Position numbers and translations under genes: made by a program. Below are positions 45,632-57,239 of a stretch of DNA of 64,000 nucleotides, in pieces. The notes beneath the pieces are model-generated. The model ran no database searches. It was not told where the DNA came from and saw only the letters and a program-made list of their open reading frames with translations. The stretch's first letter is position 1. Each line of letters begins with the position of its first letter. This stretch comes from Luteibacter sp. UNCMF331Sha3.1 (GTDB lineage Bacteria > Pseudomonadota > Gammaproteobacteria > Xanthomonadales > Rhodanobacteraceae), in contig NZ_FOBU01000001.1 of the NCBI RefSeq assembly GCF_900109915.1, positions 554,558 through 618,557 of the forward strand. The letters are read 5' to 3'.

Positions 45632-48269
45632 GTACGGGGGTCCTGGGGCTTTCGGAACCGATGTGGCGCAGCAGGCACGCCCGCAGGATCTCCCGGCGTT
45701 CCGGAGACAGCGGCGCGTTGTTGCGATCGGTGAGTTGGAAGAAATCTTCGACGCGTTCGCCGAACGTGGCAATACGCGCATCATGCACGCGCACTTCCGC
45801 TTCGGCCAGCGCCTGCGCGGCGGCGGCGAGCAACCCGGGGCGATCCGTGCACACGAGCGCCAGCTGCGTGCGCTCGCCGGCATCGACGAACTCGATGCGC
45901 GGCGCCATCTGGAAATGACGAAGGTGCCGCGAAATGCCGCGCTTCGCGGGTGCATGGCCGGACGACTGCTCGAGCGCATGCATCATGCGCGCGCGGAGTT
46001 CTTCCGCGCGCTGCAGCGACGCCGGGGCCTGCGAATCCGATTCAAGAAGGAGGAACGTGTCGAGCGCCTTGCCCGTGCTCGACACGAGCACGCGCGCTTC
46101 CACCACGGAAAAACGCAGCCGGTCTAGCACCGCCGTCACCGTCGCGAACAGGCCGTCGCGGTCCGGGGCGTAGATGAAGAGCTCGGTGCTGCCGCGCACG
46201 GAGAACGGGTGCACTTCCACCAGCGGCATCGCGCCGTGGGCGCGCACGATCGCCGCGGTCTGCCACGCGATCTGCTCGGGGCGATGGCGCAGGAAGCTGG
46301 TGTCGGGAAAGTCGGCCCAGACCGCCGCGACGTCGTCGGCGGAAAGCCTGTCGGCAGCCAGCATGCCGACGGCGCGCTCGCGGCATTCGCGCACGCGCGC
46401 CTCAGCGTGGCCTGCCGCCTTCAGGTCGCTGCGCAGGGCGTAGCGTGTGGACGTGTAGAGGTCCGCCAGCAGGCGATCCTTCCACGCGTTCCACAGCTTC
46501 GGACTGGTGCCGATGATGTCGGCGATCGTCAGCAGGTAGAGATGATCGAGGTGTTCCCAGTCGCCGACCGTCGCGCCGAAGCGGTGCACCACGTCGGGAT
46601 CGGTGATGTCCTGACGCTGCGCCGTCGTGCTCATCAGCAGGTGCTGACGCACCAGCCACGCGACGAGCGCGATCTGGTCCTCCGGCAGACCAAGGCGCGT
46701 GCAGAACGCGCGCGCGTCTTCCTCGCCCAGCACGGAATGGTCGCCACCGCGGCCCTTGGCGATGTCGTGGAACAGCGCCGCGAGCAGCAGCAACTCCGGC
46801 TTCTCGAGGTGCGGCCAGATCTCGCAGGCGATGGGAAATTCGCGGCGCGCGCCTGGGTCGGCGAAGCGTGCCACGTTACGCAGGACGCGCAGCGTGTGCT
46901 CGTCGACCGTGTAGACGTGGAAGAGGTCGTACTGCATGCGCCCGACCACCTTGCCGAACGCCGGCAGGATCGCCGCGAGCAGGCCGTGCCGGTTCATGCG
47001 CCACAGCGCTTCCACCGCGGGCGCGCCGCGACGCAGCAGGGCGAGGAACGCGCCGAGCACCTGCGGGTCGTCGGCGAGCGACTCTCCATGCTGCGACACC
47101 GCGTGCTGGATGCGCCGCATCGTTTCCGCGGTGAAGCCCGCGATGCCCGGCTCGTCGAGGCGGGCGATGAAGATTTCCACCAGCGCGGAGGGGCGACGCA
47201 CGAAGAGATGCGGGTTGCGCAGGGCGATGCGCGCGCCATAGCGCACGTAGTCGCTGCCGACCGCCTGTGGCTCCGTGGCGGGATCCAGCATTTCCTCGAA
47301 ACGTTCGACGAGCTGCGTGCCGGAGCGCTCGATCTGCGTCGCGGCGCGGTAGTAGCCCTGCATGAACTGCTCGACGCCCAGATTCTTCGCGTGCTCGTCC
47401 TCGAAGCCGAGGCGCGTGGCGAGGGCGCGCTGATAGTCGAACAGCAGGCGTTCCTCGGCGCGGCCCGCTTCGAGGTGCAGCGCGTAACGGTACCGTCGCA
47501 GCGTTTCCTCGGCGCGTGTCAGGCGCGCCGCTTCCACGGGTTCGAGCAGGCCTTCGGCGACCATCGCGTCGAAGTCGGGCGCGGCGGCGAGGCGGCGGCC
47601 CAGCCAGCGCAGCGCGTCGAGCGTGCGCAGACCGCCCGGCCCGTCCTTGAGGTTCGGCTCGAGGTTCTGCGCCGTGTCGTCGTAGCGCGCATGGCGCGCG
47701 TCGCGTTCGGCCAGGCGCGCCGCGAGGTAGGCCCGCGGCGGCCAGAGCTCGGGGTCGTCGAGGATGCCGCGGAGTTCGTCCGCGAGGATCGGCCAGCCGG
47801 CGAGGCGCCGGGCGTCCAGCAGGCTGGTGAAGACGCTGACGTCGCGCGCCGCGAGCTCGCGGCACTGCGCGACGGTGCGAACCGCGTGGCCCGGCTTGAG
47901 GCCGATGTCCCACAGGCAGGCGAAGAAATGCTCGAGCGCGCGGCTCAGGGCGGGCGAGCTTTCGCCGACCAGCGCGAGCAGGTCGACGTCGGAGCGTGGA
48001 AACAGCATGCCGCGCCCGAAGCCACCGACGGCGAACAGGGCGCCGGCGGCGATGTCGCCCAGGCACGCGCCCCACACGTGCACGACGATGCGATCGACGA
48101 TTTCCGCGCGGCGGCGCGCCAGCGCGGTAGCGTCGTCGCCTTCCTGGAAGGCGACGGTCAGCGAGCGGTCGATGTCACCCAGCAGCTGCCGGAGCGAACG
48201 CCGGGCCTCGGGCGACACACCCGAACGCGGCACCACGGCGGGCAGGCGAGGAAGCGGTGGCAGCGTCAC
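45612..48269 (-). CDS. glnD: bifunctional uridylyltransferase/uridylyl-removing enzyme GlnD
   Basis: GlnD senses glutamine and modifies PII proteins. The 885-residue protein starts with a GTG at 48269 (AGGGG nine bases upstream). The nucleotidyltransferase site is [20 protein letters not shown]. The HD domain has [14 protein letters not shown]. Two ACT domains lie at the C-terminus ([20 protein letters not shown] and [20 protein letters not shown]). Length and order map-glnD-dapD match E. coli, although a REP element sits between map and glnD. Confidence 0.96.
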   Translation of the reverse strand: MTLPPLPRLPAVVPRSGVSPEARRSLRQLLGDIDRSLTVAFQEGDDATALARRRAEIVDRIVVHVWGACLGDIAAGALFAVGGFGRGMLFPRSDVDLLALVGESSPALSRALEHFFACLWDIGLKPGHAVRTVAQCRELAARDVSVFTSLLDARRLAGWPILADELRGILDDPELWPPRAYLAARLAERDARHARYDDTAQNLEPNLKDGPGGLRTLDALRWLGRRLAAAPDFDAMVAEGLLEPVEAARLTRAEETLRRYRYALHLEAGRAEERLLFDYQRALATRLGFEDEHAKNLGVEQFMQGYYRAATQIERSGTQLVERFEEMLDPATEPQAVGSDYVRYGARIALRNPHLFVRRPSALVEIFIARLDEPGIAGFTAETMRRIQHAVSQHGESLADDPQVLGAFLALLRRGAPAVEALWRMNRHGLLAAILPAFGKVVGRMQYDLFHVYTVDEHTLRVLRNVARFADPGARREFPIACEIWPHLEKPELLLLAALFHDIAKGRGGDHSVLGEEDARAFCTRLGLPEDQIALVAWLVRQHLLMSTTAQRQDITDPDVVHRFGATVGDWEHLDHLYLLTIADIIGTSPKLWNAWKDRLLADLYTSTRYALRSDLKAAGHAEARVRECRERAVGMLAADRLSADDVAAVWADFPDTSFLRHRPEQIAWQTAAIVRAHGAMPLVEVHPFSVRGSTELFIYAPDRDGLFATVTAVLDRLRFSVVEARVLVSSTGKALDTFLLLESDSQAPASLQRAEELRARMMHALEQSSGHAPAKRGISRHLRHFQMAPRIEFVDAGERTQLALVCTDRPGLLAAAAQALAEAEVRVHDARIATFGERVEDFFQLTDRNNAPLSPERREILRACLLRHIGSESPRTPVHADANP

Positions 48270-48306
48270 GTCAAAAGCCCCTCGTCGGTATTCGTGAATG
48301 ACTCTG

Positions 48307-48373
48307 GTGGGAGCCAGCCTGCTGGCGATGGGTGCTCGCGGCAAGCAGCCATCGCCAGCAGGCTGGCTCCCAC
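48307..48373. repeat. REP-type inverted repeat, copy 3
   Basis: GTGGGAGCCAGCCTGCTGGC is mirrored by GCCAGCAGGCTGGCTCCCAC; the centre has one change (CAGCCATCG) from the other copies. It lies between the map stop and the glnD GTG. Confidence 0.93.
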
Positions 48374-48397
48374 CGGATAGCCGCCCACCGAAGCGCT

Positions 48398-49165
48398 TCA
48401 GGCCGCGTCGGGCCAGGGCGTCAGGATCTCGAAACCGTCGTCGGTGACCGCGATCGTGTGCTCCCACTGGGCGGACAGCGAGTGATCCTTGGTGACCACG
48501 GTCCAGCCGTCGGGCAGCGACTTCGTCTGCGGCTTGCCGGCGTTGATCATCGGCTCGATGGTGAAGGTCATGCCGGGCTTCAGTTCCAGGCCCGTGCCGC
48601 TGCGGCCGTAGTGCAGCACCTGCGGCTCGTCGTGGTAGACCTTGCCGATGCCGTGGCCACAGTACTCGCGCACCACGGAGAAGCCGGCGGCCTCGGCGTG
48701 CTTCTGGATCGCCGCGCCGACGTCGCCCAGCGTGGCGCCGGGCTTCACGGCCTCGATGCCCTTCATCATCGCTTCGTAGGTGGTGTCCACCAGGCGCTTC
48801 GCCAGCACGCTCGGCGTGCCCACGAAATACATGCGGCTCGTGTCGCCATGCCAGCCGTCCTTGATGACGGTGACGTCGATGTTGACGATGTCGCCGTCCT
48901 TCAGGACCTTGGTCGCGCTCGGAATGCCGTGGCAGATCACGTGGTTGACCGACGTGCAGGTGGTGGCCGGGTAGCCGCGGTAACCGACGTTGGCCGGGAT
49001 CGCCTTCTGCACGTTGACGATGTGGTCGTGGGCGAGCTTGTCGAGGTACTCGGTGGTGACACCGGGTTTCACGTGAGGCACCAGCATCGCCAGCACCTCG
49101 GCGGCCAGGCGGCCGGCCTCGCGCATCGACTGGATCTCTTCGGGGGTCTTCGGTAGCACTGCCAT
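48398..49165 (-). CDS. map: type I methionine aminopeptidase Map
   Basis: Map removes N-terminal methionine from nascent proteins. The 255-residue protein has the metal and active-site segments NVGYRGYPATTCTSVNHVIC (conserved His), IVNIDVTVIKDGWHGDTSRM (Asp ligands), REYCGHGIGKVYHDEPQV (His) and MTFTIEPMIN (Glu). It is divergent from rpsB, the standard gammaproteobacterial layout. Confidence 0.97.
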   Translation of the reverse strand: MAVLPKTPEEIQSMREAGRLAAEVLAMLVPHVKPGVTTEYLDKLAHDHIVNVQKAIPANVGYRGYPATTCTSVNHVICHGIPSATKVLKDGDIVNIDVTVIKDGWHGDTSRMYFVGTPSVLAKRLVDTTYEAMMKGIEAVKPGATLGDVGAAIQKHAEAAGFSVVREYCGHGIGKVYHDEPQVLHYGRSGTGLELKPGMTFTIEPMINAGKPQTKSLPDGWTVVTKDHSLSAQWEHTIAVTDDGFEILTPWPDAA

Positions 49166-49253
49166 GGCGGGTCTCTTTGGTTTTTCCTTTGCCCTCAGGG
49201 GATTGGGCTCGCCATTCCAGATGGCGGCACCCCTGTCGGAATTCCACCCCGGC

Positions 49254-49283
49254 TTGCGGCCGGGCGGTACCGAAGGCTACAAT
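49254..49283 (+). promoter_or_regulatory. sigma-70 promoter and long leader of rpsB
   Basis: TTGCGG (49254-49259) and TACAAT (49278-49283) are 18 bp apart. Transcription from near 49290 gives a leader of about 250 nt before rpsB. E. coli rpsB has a structured leader bound by S2 for autoregulation; the length here is compatible, but I did not establish the conserved fold. The divergent 49166-49543 gap holds nothing else clear. Confidence 0.75.
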
Positions 49284-49543
49284 TAGCGAGTTTTGCTGAC
49301 CGGCGAAGCCACTGTCATGTGGCCACGGCGGCGAATCGAAGCGCGATTGTAACCGCACGGCGCCAGCATTGGCCCGGCGGACGCCATCGCTTTTAACGCC
49401 ACACACGCATCGGCACCGCCTTCGGGGTGCCTGCCCCACCGTCGTCGCGAAAGGCGCCGCGGCCGGGTCGGGTCGAAGCCGGGGATGCGTGGAGGTCCCA
49501 ACCCCCATAGAACCGCCATAGCGGTTCGCCCAGGAGTTATTCC

Positions 49544-50392
49544 ATGGCACAAGTCACCATGCGCGAGATGCTGGAAGCCGGCGTCCATTTCGGTCACCAG
49601 GCCCGTTACTGGAACCCCAAGATGGCTCCGTACATCTTCGGCGCCCGCGGCAAGATCCACATCATCAACCTCGAGAAGACCCTTCCGCTCTTCACCGACG
49701 CGATGAACTTCCTCTCGGGCCTGGCCCAGAAGGGCGGCACCATCCTGTTCGTCGGCACCAAGCGTTCGGCCCGTGAGGCCCTCGCCGAAGAAGCCGGCCG
49801 CGCTGGCCAGCCGTTCGTCACCGCCCGCTGGCTCGGCGGCATGCTGACCAACTTCCGCACCGTCAAGCAGTCGGTCGCGCGCCTGAAGGAACTCGAGGCC
49901 GCCGAAACCGACGGTTCGTTCGACCGCCTGGTCAAGCACGAAGTGCTGGCCCGTCGTCGCGAGCGCGACAAGCTGCAGAACTCGCTGGGCGGCATCAAGG
50001 ACATGAACCGTCTGCCGGACGCCCTGTTCATCGTCGACATCGGCCACGAAGACATCGCCGTTCAGGAAGCCCGCAAGCTCGGCATCCCGGTCGTCGCCGT
50101 CGTCGATACCAACTACGACCCGGCCCTCGTCGACTACGCCATCCCGGGTAACGACGACGCCATCCGCGCCATCCAGCTGTACGCCCGCGCCGCCGCCGAC
50201 TCCATCCTGGAAGGCAAGGCCGCCGCTCCGCACGCCGCCCGTGGCGACGCGAACGAGTTCGTCGAGCTGGACGAGGAAGGCAACCCGGTCGCCAAGGACG
50301 AAGCCCCGCGCGGCGATCGTCGCGGCGCCCCGGCCAAGAAGGGTGCTCCGCGTCGCGAAGGCGGCCGTGACGGTGGTCGTGGCCGCGCGTAA
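49544..50392 (+). CDS. rpsB: 30S ribosomal protein S2 with basic C-terminal extension
   Basis: S2 is a small-subunit ribosomal protein. Hallmarks are [40 protein letters not shown] and [13 protein letters not shown]. At 282 residues it is about 40 longer than the E. coli protein; the excess is a C-terminal tail rich in Arg, Gly, Lys and Pro ([20 protein letters not shown]). AGGAG precedes the start. tsf follows after 86 bp with a hairpin between. Confidence 0.97.
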   Translation: MAQVTMREMLEAGVHFGHQARYWNPKMAPYIFGARGKIHIINLEKTLPLFTDAMNFLSGLAQKGGTILFVGTKRSAREALAEEAGRAGQPFVTARWLGGMLTNFRTVKQSVARLKELEAAETDGSFDRLVKHEVLARRRERDKLQNSLGGIKDMNRLPDALFIVDIGHEDIAVQEARKLGIPVVAVVDTNYDPALVDYAIPGNDDAIRAIQLYARAAADSILEGKAAAPHAARGDANEFVELDEEGNPVAKDEAPRGDRRGAPAKKGAPRREGGRDGGRGRA

Positions 50393-50429
50393 GCGCCCCA
50401 CCCCGCATACCGCTCTTCCGTACTACCTG

Positions 50430-50454
50430 GCGCCGCGGCACACCGCCGCGGCGC
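50430..50454 (+). promoter_or_regulatory. hairpin between rpsB and tsf
   Basis: GCGCCGCGG and CCGCGGCGC form a perfect 9-bp stem with a seven-base loop and no T-run. It may be an attenuator or processing site that sets the S2 to EF-Ts ratio, as between these genes in E. coli. Confidence 0.55.
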
Positions 50455-50478
50455 TCTTCGAAACTTTGAGGAACTACC

Positions 50479-51357
50479 ATGGCTGAGATCACCGCAAGCC
50501 TCGTCAAGGATCTGCGCGAGCGTTCCGGCGTCGGCATGATGGAGTGCAAGAAGGCACTCGTCGAAAACAACGGCGACATCGAAGCGGCAATGGAATGGCT
50601 GCGCAAGAACGGTCTGGCCAAGGCTGACAAGAAGGCCGACCGCGTCGCCGCCGAAGGCCTGATCGCCGTCGCCAGCAAGGCCGGCAAGGCCGTTCTGGTC
50701 GAAGTGAACAGCGAGACCGACTTCTCGTCGCGCAACGAGCAGTTCATCCAGTTCACCAAGGACGTCGCCAACGTCGCGCTCGAGTCGGGCGTCAACGACA
50801 TCGACGCGCTGAAGGCCGCCAAGCTGGGCGACGCCACCGTCGAAGACAGCGCCAAGGCCCTCACGCTGACGATCGGCGAGAAGTTCGACGTGCGCCGCAT
50901 GGCCGAAGTCGAGAACGACGGCCCGATCGGCGCCTACTCGCACAGCGGCCGCATCGGCGTGCTGGTGGCCCTCAAGGGCGGCTCGGAAGAACTGGCCAAG
51001 GGCATCGCGATGCACGTCGCCGCGATGAACCCGAAGTTCGTCAGCGAGAAGGACGTCCCGTCCGACTTCCTCGAGAAGGAAAAGGAAATCGAACTCTCGA
51101 AGATGTCCGACAAGGAAAAGGCCAAGCCGGCCGAGATCCTCGAGAAGATCGTGTCGGGCAAGGTCAACAAGATCCTGGCCGAAGTGACCCTCGTCGGTCA
51201 GCCGTACGTGCTCGACGGCGACGTTACCGTGGCCGAGGCCCTCAAGAAGGCTGGCGCCGAGATCGTGTCGGTGCAGCGTCTGGCCGTCGGCGAAGGCATC
51301 GAGAAGGTGGTGGACGATTTCGCCGCCGAAGTGATGAAGCAGGCTGGTCTGGCGTAA
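50479..51357 (+). CDS. tsf: translation elongation factor Ts
   Basis: EF-Ts is the nucleotide exchange factor for EF-Tu. The 292-residue protein begins with the UBA-like domain [38 protein letters not shown] is the second signature. It is transcribed with rpsB and followed by a strong terminator. Confidence 0.97.
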   Translation: MAEITASLVKDLRERSGVGMMECKKALVENNGDIEAAMEWLRKNGLAKADKKADRVAAEGLIAVASKAGKAVLVEVNSETDFSSRNEQFIQFTKDVANVALESGVNDIDALKAAKLGDATVEDSAKALTLTIGEKFDVRRMAEVENDGPIGAYSHSGRIGVLVALKGGSEELAKGIAMHVAAMNPKFVSEKDVPSDFLEKEKEIELSKMSDKEKAKPAEILEKIVSGKVNKILAEVTLVGQPYVLDGDVTVAEALKKAGAEIVSVQRLAVGEGIEKVVDDFAAEVMKQAGLA

Positions 51358-51381
51358 GCCGCGCCACCCCGTCGACGAAAG

Positions 51382-51410
51382 AGGCCGCGAGCGATCGCGG
51401 CCTTTTTTTT
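51382..51410 (+). terminator. terminator of rpsB-tsf
   Basis: AGGCCGCGA and TCGCGGCCT form a perfect 9-bp stem with loop GCGA, followed by a run of T residues to 51410. Confidence 0.93.
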
Positions 51411-51543
51411 GGCCTCGGGGAAACGATCGGCACCGACCGGCCGAATGCGTCATTCGTGAAATGGATCGGCATTTCATCTGCCTGTAACAAACGCCGCGCG
51501 CTACACTACGGTCGTTTTGCCCCACACAATTCGGAGATCCCCC

Positions 51544-52266
51544 ATGAGCAACCCGCTGAACCACCGCCGCATCCTGCTCAAGCTCTCCGGAGAGGCCCTG
51601 ATGGGCAGCGAGGACTACGGCATCGATCCGAAAGTGATCGGCCGGCTTGCGAAGGAAATCCTCGAAGTGCGCGAGGCAGGTGTGCAGATCGGCGTCGTGA
51701 TCGGCGGCGGCAACATCTTCCGTGGCGCCGGCCTCGCCGCCTCCGGCATGGATCGCGTTACTGGCGACCACATGGGCATGCTCGCGACCGTCATGAACGC
51801 CCTCGCCATGCAGGACGCCATCGAGAAGCTCGGCGGCGAAGCACGCACCATGAGCGCGATCAAGATCAACGAAGTCTGCGAAGACTTCATCCGCCGCCGC
51901 GCCATCCGCCACCTGGAAAAGGGCCGCGTCGCCCTGTTCGCAGCGGGCATCGGCAACCCGTTCTTCACGACCGACTCGGCCGCCGCGCTGCGCGCCGTGG
52001 AAGTGGGCGCCGACCTGCTGCTGAAGGCCACCAAGGTCGACGGCGTGTACTCGGCCGACCCGAAGCGCGACCCGACGGCCGAGCGCTATGAGCACCTCAC
52101 GTACAACCAGGTCATCGAGCGCCGCCTCGAGGTCATGGACACGGCGGCCATCGCCCTGTGTCGCGAGAACAAGCTGCCGCTGCGCATCTACGACATGACC
52201 CAGCCCGGCAACCTCATGAAGATCATGAAGGGCGAGCCGGTCGGCACGCTGGTCGACGCGGGCTGA
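51544..52266 (+). CDS. pyrH: UMP kinase PyrH
   Basis: PyrH phosphorylates UMP to UDP. The 240-residue protein has [33 protein letters not shown]-like [14 protein letters not shown] and [20 protein letters not shown], all UMP kinase motifs. The start is ATG 51544 (MSNPLNHRR), preceded by GGAG; upstream ATGs add no conserved sequence. A weak promoter with TACACT at 51502-51507 may lie upstream, after the tsf terminator. Confidence 0.96.
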   Translation: MSNPLNHRRILLKLSGEALMGSEDYGIDPKVIGRLAKEILEVREAGVQIGVVIGGGNIFRGAGLAASGMDRVTGDHMGMLATVMNALAMQDAIEKLGGEARTMSAIKINEVCEDFIRRRAIRHLEKGRVALFAAGIGNPFFTTDSAAALRAVEVGADLLLKATKVDGVYSADPKRDPTAERYEHLTYNQVIERRLEVMDTAAIALCRENKLPLRIYDMTQPGNLMKIMKGEPVGTLVDAG

Positions 52267-52323
52267 CGCCCCCGGCGCTCCCCCGCGCCTTGGCGCGGTG
52301 CGGCACGGCCGCGCCGCGTGCGC

Positions 52324-52332
52324 TGCTATACT
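52324..52332 (+). promoter_or_regulatory. possible extended -10 promoter before frr
   Basis: TGC followed by TATACT (52327-52332) forms an extended -10 box, without a clear -35. The frr start codon is 34 bp downstream. Confidence 0.45.
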
Positions 52333-52365
52333 CGCCTGCTGACCCGTTCCACCGGAAACAAGCCC

Positions 52366-52923
52366 ATGATCAACGACATCAAGAAAGATGCTGAGACCCG
52401 CATGGGCAAGAGCATCGACTCGCTCAAGCACGACCTGAAGACGATCCGCACCGGTCGCGCCAATCCGTCGATCCTCGACAACATCGTGGTCCCCTACTAC
52501 GGGTCGCCCACGCCGCTCGCCCAGGTCGCCAACGTGACCACGCCGGACGCTCGCTCGCTGTCGGTGAAGCCGTTCGACAAGAGCATGGTCGGCCCGATCG
52601 AGAAGGCCATCATGGCCTCCGACCTCGGCATCACGCCCACCACCATGGGCATGGACATCCGCCTGAACTTCCCGCCGCCGACCGAGGAGCGCCGCAAGGA
52701 GCTCGCCAAGAGCGTGTCGAAGGAAGGCGAGGCCGCGAAGATCGCCATCCGCAACGTCCGCCGCGACGCCATCCAGCACATCGACAAGCTACTGAAGGAC
52801 AAGACGGTCACCGAAGACGACAAGAAGCGCGCCGACGACGACATCCAGAAGCTGACCGACAAGTTCGTCAAGGAAGTCGACAACGTGGTCGCGGAAAAGG
52901 AAAAGGAGCTGATGGCGCTCTGA
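52366..52923 (+). CDS. frr: ribosome recycling factor
   Basis: RRF splits post-termination ribosomes with EF-G. The 185-residue protein has the family length and motifs LKTIRTGRANPSILDNIVV, YYGSPTPLAQVANVTTPDAR and IRNVRRDAIQHIDKL. The start at 52366 (MINDIKKDAETRMGKS) matches other RRFs. Confidence 0.97.
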   Translation: MINDIKKDAETRMGKSIDSLKHDLKTIRTGRANPSILDNIVVPYYGSPTPLAQVANVTTPDARSLSVKPFDKSMVGPIEKAIMASDLGITPTTMGMDIRLNFPPPTEERRKELAKSVSKEGEAAKIAIRNVRRDAIQHIDKLLKDKTVTEDDKKRADDDIQKLTDKFVKEVDNVVAEKEKELMAL

Positions 52924-52943
52924 CGCGCCATCGGTCGCCTCTC

Positions 52944-53678
<735 letters not shown>

Positions 53679-53690
53679 CGCCGGATACCC

Positions 53691-54509
53691 ATGCTCAAGC
53701 AACGCATCACCACCGCCGCGATCCTGATCCCCCTCGTCCTGGCACTCATCCTCTTTCCCCCGACGGTGGTCTTCGCGTCGGTCGTCGCCATCGTCTTCGT
53801 CGGCGCCGCGTGGGAATGGAGCCTGCTCGCCGGCTGCCGCACCGTGGTGGGCAGGGGTATCGTGGCGGCGGGCGCCGCCGCGATCTTCGTCGCGCTGCTG
53901 CTCGTGCACACGCCGGGCCTGCTGACCGTGCTGACACTGGCGGGCGTGGCCTGGTGGATCGGCTGCTGCTTCTGGCTGCGGCATTTCACGTTCGCCGCCG
54001 CGCCGAACGCCGAAAACCGCATGCTCAAGATCGGTGCCGGCGCATTCGTCATCGTGCCCACGCTGGCCGCCGCGATCCTCCTTCATGAGAGCGTGCGCGG
54101 CCCCTGGTGGGTGCTGCTCGCGCTCGTGATCGTCTGGGCCGCCGATACCGGCGCCTACTTCAGCGGCCGTCATTTCGGCGGACGCAAGCTCGCGCCGCGC
54201 ATCAGCCCGGGGAAGACCTGGGCGGGCGTCTATGGCGCAGTGCTCGCAGGCGGCTTCGTCGCCCTGCTCGGCGGCTTCCTTCTGGGCGTGCGCGACGGCG
54301 GACAGCTCGTCGGGCTGCTCGTGCTCGGCGTGGCGACCGTGGCGATCGCCGTGGTGGGCGACCTCTTCGAAAGCCTGATGAAGCGCCATGCGTCCGTGAA
54401 GGACTCCGGCAGCCTCTTCCCGGGGCACGGCGGCCTGCTCGACCGCCTCGACAGCGTGTTCGCCGCGGTACCGGTGTTCGTCGCCGGCAAGCTGCTGCTG
54501 GGACTGTAA
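53691..54509 (+). CDS. cdsA: phosphatidate cytidylyltransferase CdsA
   Basis: CdsA makes CDP-diacylglycerol, the precursor of all phospholipids. The 272-residue protein has many membrane segments. The signature region near the C-terminus is [20 protein letters not shown] followed by [15 protein letters not shown]. It starts 12 bp after uppS and ends 4 bp before dxr. Confidence 0.96.
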   Translation: MLKQRITTAAILIPLVLALILFPPTVVFASVVAIVFVGAAWEWSLLAGCRTVVGRGIVAAGAAAIFVALLLVHTPGLLTVLTLAGVAWWIGCCFWLRHFTFAAAPNAENRMLKIGAGAFVIVPTLAAAILLHESVRGPWWVLLALVIVWAADTGAYFSGRHFGGRKLAPRISPGKTWAGVYGAVLAGGFVALLGGFLLGVRDGGQLVGLLVLGVATVAIAVVGDLFESLMKRHASVKDSGSLFPGHGGLLDRLDSVFAAVPVFVAGKLLLGL

Positions 54510-54513
54510 CGAT

Positions 54514-55698
54514 ATGGCTCCGCGCAACGTCGCCGTGATGGGTGCCACCGGCTCCATCGGTACCAGCACGCTCGACGTGATCGGTCGCCACCCCGAGCGC
54601 TTCCGCGCCGCGGTGCTGGTCGCCAACCGCGATACGGCCGGCCTCGCCGCGCTATGCGAACGGTTCCGGCCCGATCTCGCGATCGTCGCCGATCCCGCGA
54701 TGGAAGCCGATCTGGCCCGCCGCCTGGCCGCCGCCGGCGTGCGTTGCGACGTCGCCTCCGGCGCCGATGCCGTCACCGCGGCCGCGGCCGGTCCGCTCTG
54801 CGACACCGTGGTCGCCGCCATCGTCGGCGCGGCCGGGCTGGATTCCACGCTCGCCGCCGCGCGCGCGGGCAAGCGACTGCTGCTCGCCAACAAGGAATCC
54901 ATCGTGATGGCCGGCGAGCTGCTGCTCGAGGCCCTTCGGCTTGGCGGCGGCGACCTCATCCCGGTCGATTCCGAACACAACGCCATCTTCCAGTGCCTGC
55001 CCGGCGGCCGTCCGGAACTGCGCCGGGCCGGTGTGCGACGCCTGATCCTCACCGCGTCGGGTGGCCCGTTCCGTGGGCGTACCCGGGCCGATCTGGGCAC
55101 GATCACGCCCGACCAGGCCTGCGCCCATCCCAAGTGGTCCATGGGCCGCAAGATCTCGGTGGACTCCGCCACGCTGATGAACAAGGGGCTGGAGGTCATC
55201 GAGGCCCACCACCTGTTCGCGGCCCCGGTCGACACCATCGAGGTCGTGGTGCACCCGCAGAGCCTCGTGCACTCGATGGTCGACTACGTCGACGGTTCGG
55301 TCCTCGCCCAGCTCGGCAACCCGGACATGCGTACCGCCATCGCCTGCGCCCTGGCGTATCCGGAGCGGATCGAGGCCGGCGTGGCCCCACTCGATCTCGC
55401 CACCCATGCGCGGCTCGATTTCGAGCGCCCCGACACCGACACCTTCCGGTGCCTCGCCCTGGCTTTCGCGGCCCTGCGCGAGGGCGGCGACGCGACGGCG
55501 GTGCTCAACGCCGCCAACGAGGTCGCCGTCGAGGCGTTCCTCGCCGGGTCGCTCCCCTTCCTCGGCATCGCCGAGGTCGTCGAACGCGTTCTTGAGGAAC
55601 TGCCGGCCAAACCCGTGGTCGATGTCCAGACCCTCGTGGGGCGGGATGAGCAGGCGCGGCGGACGGCACGGGAAGTCCTGCACCGCGCTTACTGCTAA
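54514..55698 (+). CDS. dxr: 1-deoxy-D-xylulose 5-phosphate reductoisomerase Dxr
   Basis: Dxr (IspC) makes MEP, committing to isoprenoid synthesis. The 394-residue protein has the NADPH motif [47 protein letters not shown] and [17 protein letters not shown]. The substrate-binding region [14 protein letters not shown] is intact. uppS downstream of frr uses its product, isoprenoid diphosphate. Confidence 0.97.
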   Translation: MAPRNVAVMGATGSIGTSTLDVIGRHPERFRAAVLVANRDTAGLAALCERFRPDLAIVADPAMEADLARRLAAAGVRCDVASGADAVTAAAAGPLCDTVVAAIVGAAGLDSTLAAARAGKRLLLANKESIVMAGELLLEALRLGGGDLIPVDSEHNAIFQCLPGGRPELRRAGVRRLILTASGGPFRGRTRADLGTITPDQACAHPKWSMGRKISVDSATLMNKGLEVIEAHHLFAAPVDTIEVVVHPQSLVHSMVDYVDGSVLAQLGNPDMRTAIACALAYPERIEAGVAPLDLATHARLDFERPDTDTFRCLALAFAALREGGDATAVLNAANEVAVEAFLAGSLPFLGIAEVVERVLEELPAKPVVDVQTLVGRDEQARRTAREVLHRAYC

Positions 55699-55745
55699 AC
55701 TCGTTCCACTCCAACGTTTTTTCCGACCGAGACCCACCCTCCCCG

Positions 55746-57089
55746 ATGAGCCCCGTCCTAGGTTCCGTGTTCTGGCTGCTGGTAACGCTCGGCGTGCTGG
55801 TGACCTTCCACGAATTCGGCCATTACTGGGTCGCGCGCCGCTGTGGCGTGCGCGTGCTGCGTTTCTCCGTCGGTTTCGGCCGCCCGCTGTGGCGCCGCGT
55901 GGCGAAGGACGGCACCGAATACCAGATCGCCGCGATTCCGCTGGGCGGCTACGTGAAGATGCTCGACGCCCGCGAGGGCGACGTGCCGGCGTCCGAGGCG
56001 AACGAGGAGTTCACCGGCAAGTCGGTGTGGAAGCGCATCGCCATCGTCGCCGCCGGCCCGGCGTTCAACCTGATCTTCACCGTCGCCGCCTTCTGGGCGA
56101 TGTACATGGTCGGCAAGCCCGACGTCGCACCGATCGTCACCGCCTCGACCGGCAGCGTGGCCGCCGCCGCGGGCATCCGCCCCGGCGACCGCCTCGTCGC
56201 CATGAACGGCGACCCGGTGGCGACGTGGAGCGACGCGACCGAAGTGCTCGCCAACGGCCTGCTCGGCACCGAACCCCTGCCCGTGCGCGTCGCCGGCACC
56301 GACGGCGCCCAGCGCGACGTCGTTCTGCCGCTGCAGCGCCTCGACGCCGCCGGCGACATCGGCAAGCGGTTCACCCAGCTGGGCCTCGGCCTGCAGTCGC
56401 CGCCCGTCGTGGGCGAGGCGGTGGCCGGCGATCCCGCGGCGCTGGCCGGCATCCGTGCCGGCGACCGCATCGTCAGCGTCAATGGCAAGCCGGTCGACGA
56501 CTTCAACGATTTCACCCGCCTCGTCCCGGAGCTGGCGGCGGTCTCGCCGAAGCTGACCGTCGCCGTCCTCCGCAACGGTCAGCCGATGACCTTCGACGTC
56601 ACGGCACGGATGAAATCGGAACAGGGCCAGCCCACCCGCTGGCTGATCGGCGTCGCGCGCCAGCCCCTGGAGGAAGCCACCCTCCGTTACGGCCCGGCCC
56701 GCGCCTTCGGCGAGTCGCTGCGCGCGACCTGGGCGGGCACCACTTCCACGTTCAACCTGATCGGCAAGATGCTGTCGGGCGAGGCGTCCACGAAGAACCT
56801 CTCCGGCGTCATCGGCATCGCGCAGGTGGCCAACGATTCGGCCAACCGGGGCCTCGGCTGGTTCCTCAACTTCCTCGCCCTGGTGTCGCTCAGCCTCGCC
56901 ATCCTCAACCTGCTGCCGATCCCGGTCTTGGACGGTGGACACCTGCTGTATTACCTTATCGAGTTGATCAAGGGCAGCCCGGTCAGCGAACGCACCATGA
57001 TCGCCGGCCAGTACGTAGGCATCGTTCTCTTGTTCACGCTGATGGGGCTGGCGTTCTTCAACGACATCCAGCGAATGCTCGTTTCGTGA
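55746..57089 (+). CDS. rseP: site-2 protease RseP
   Basis: RseP cleaves the membrane anchor of anti-sigma factor RseA after DegS, releasing sigma-E. The 447-residue protein has the zinc motif FHEFGHYWVARRCGV (HEXXH) near the N-terminus, two PDZ domains (for example GIRPGDRLVAMNGDPV and GIRAGDRIVSVNGKPV), and the C-terminal NLLPIPVLDGGHLLYY with the third ligand Asp. Confidence 0.96.
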   Translation: MSPVLGSVFWLLVTLGVLVTFHEFGHYWVARRCGVRVLRFSVGFGRPLWRRVAKDGTEYQIAAIPLGGYVKMLDAREGDVPASEANEEFTGKSVWKRIAIVAAGPAFNLIFTVAAFWAMYMVGKPDVAPIVTASTGSVAAAAGIRPGDRLVAMNGDPVATWSDATEVLANGLLGTEPLPVRVAGTDGAQRDVVLPLQRLDAAGDIGKRFTQLGLGLQSPPVVGEAVAGDPAALAGIRAGDRIVSVNGKPVDDFNDFTRLVPELAAVSPKLTVAVLRNGQPMTFDVTARMKSEQGQPTRWLIGVARQPLEEATLRYGPARAFGESLRATWAGTTSTFNLIGKMLSGEASTKNLSGVIGIAQVANDSANRGLGWFLNFLALVSLSLAILNLLPIPVLDGGHLLYYLIELIKGSPVSERTMIAGQYVGIVLLFTLMGLAFFNDIQRMLVS

Positions 57090-57239
57090 CGAGCCTCGCA
57101 CGTCGCAATCGCATCACCGAAGGCTACGGACGCAACCGCTTCCCGCGCCAGACGACGCCGGGCATGAGTCCGGCGCGTGCTCCTCTTTGGTCGCCGGCCT
57201 CGTCCGCCGTCGACTGGAATTAACCCAACGGAATCGACG

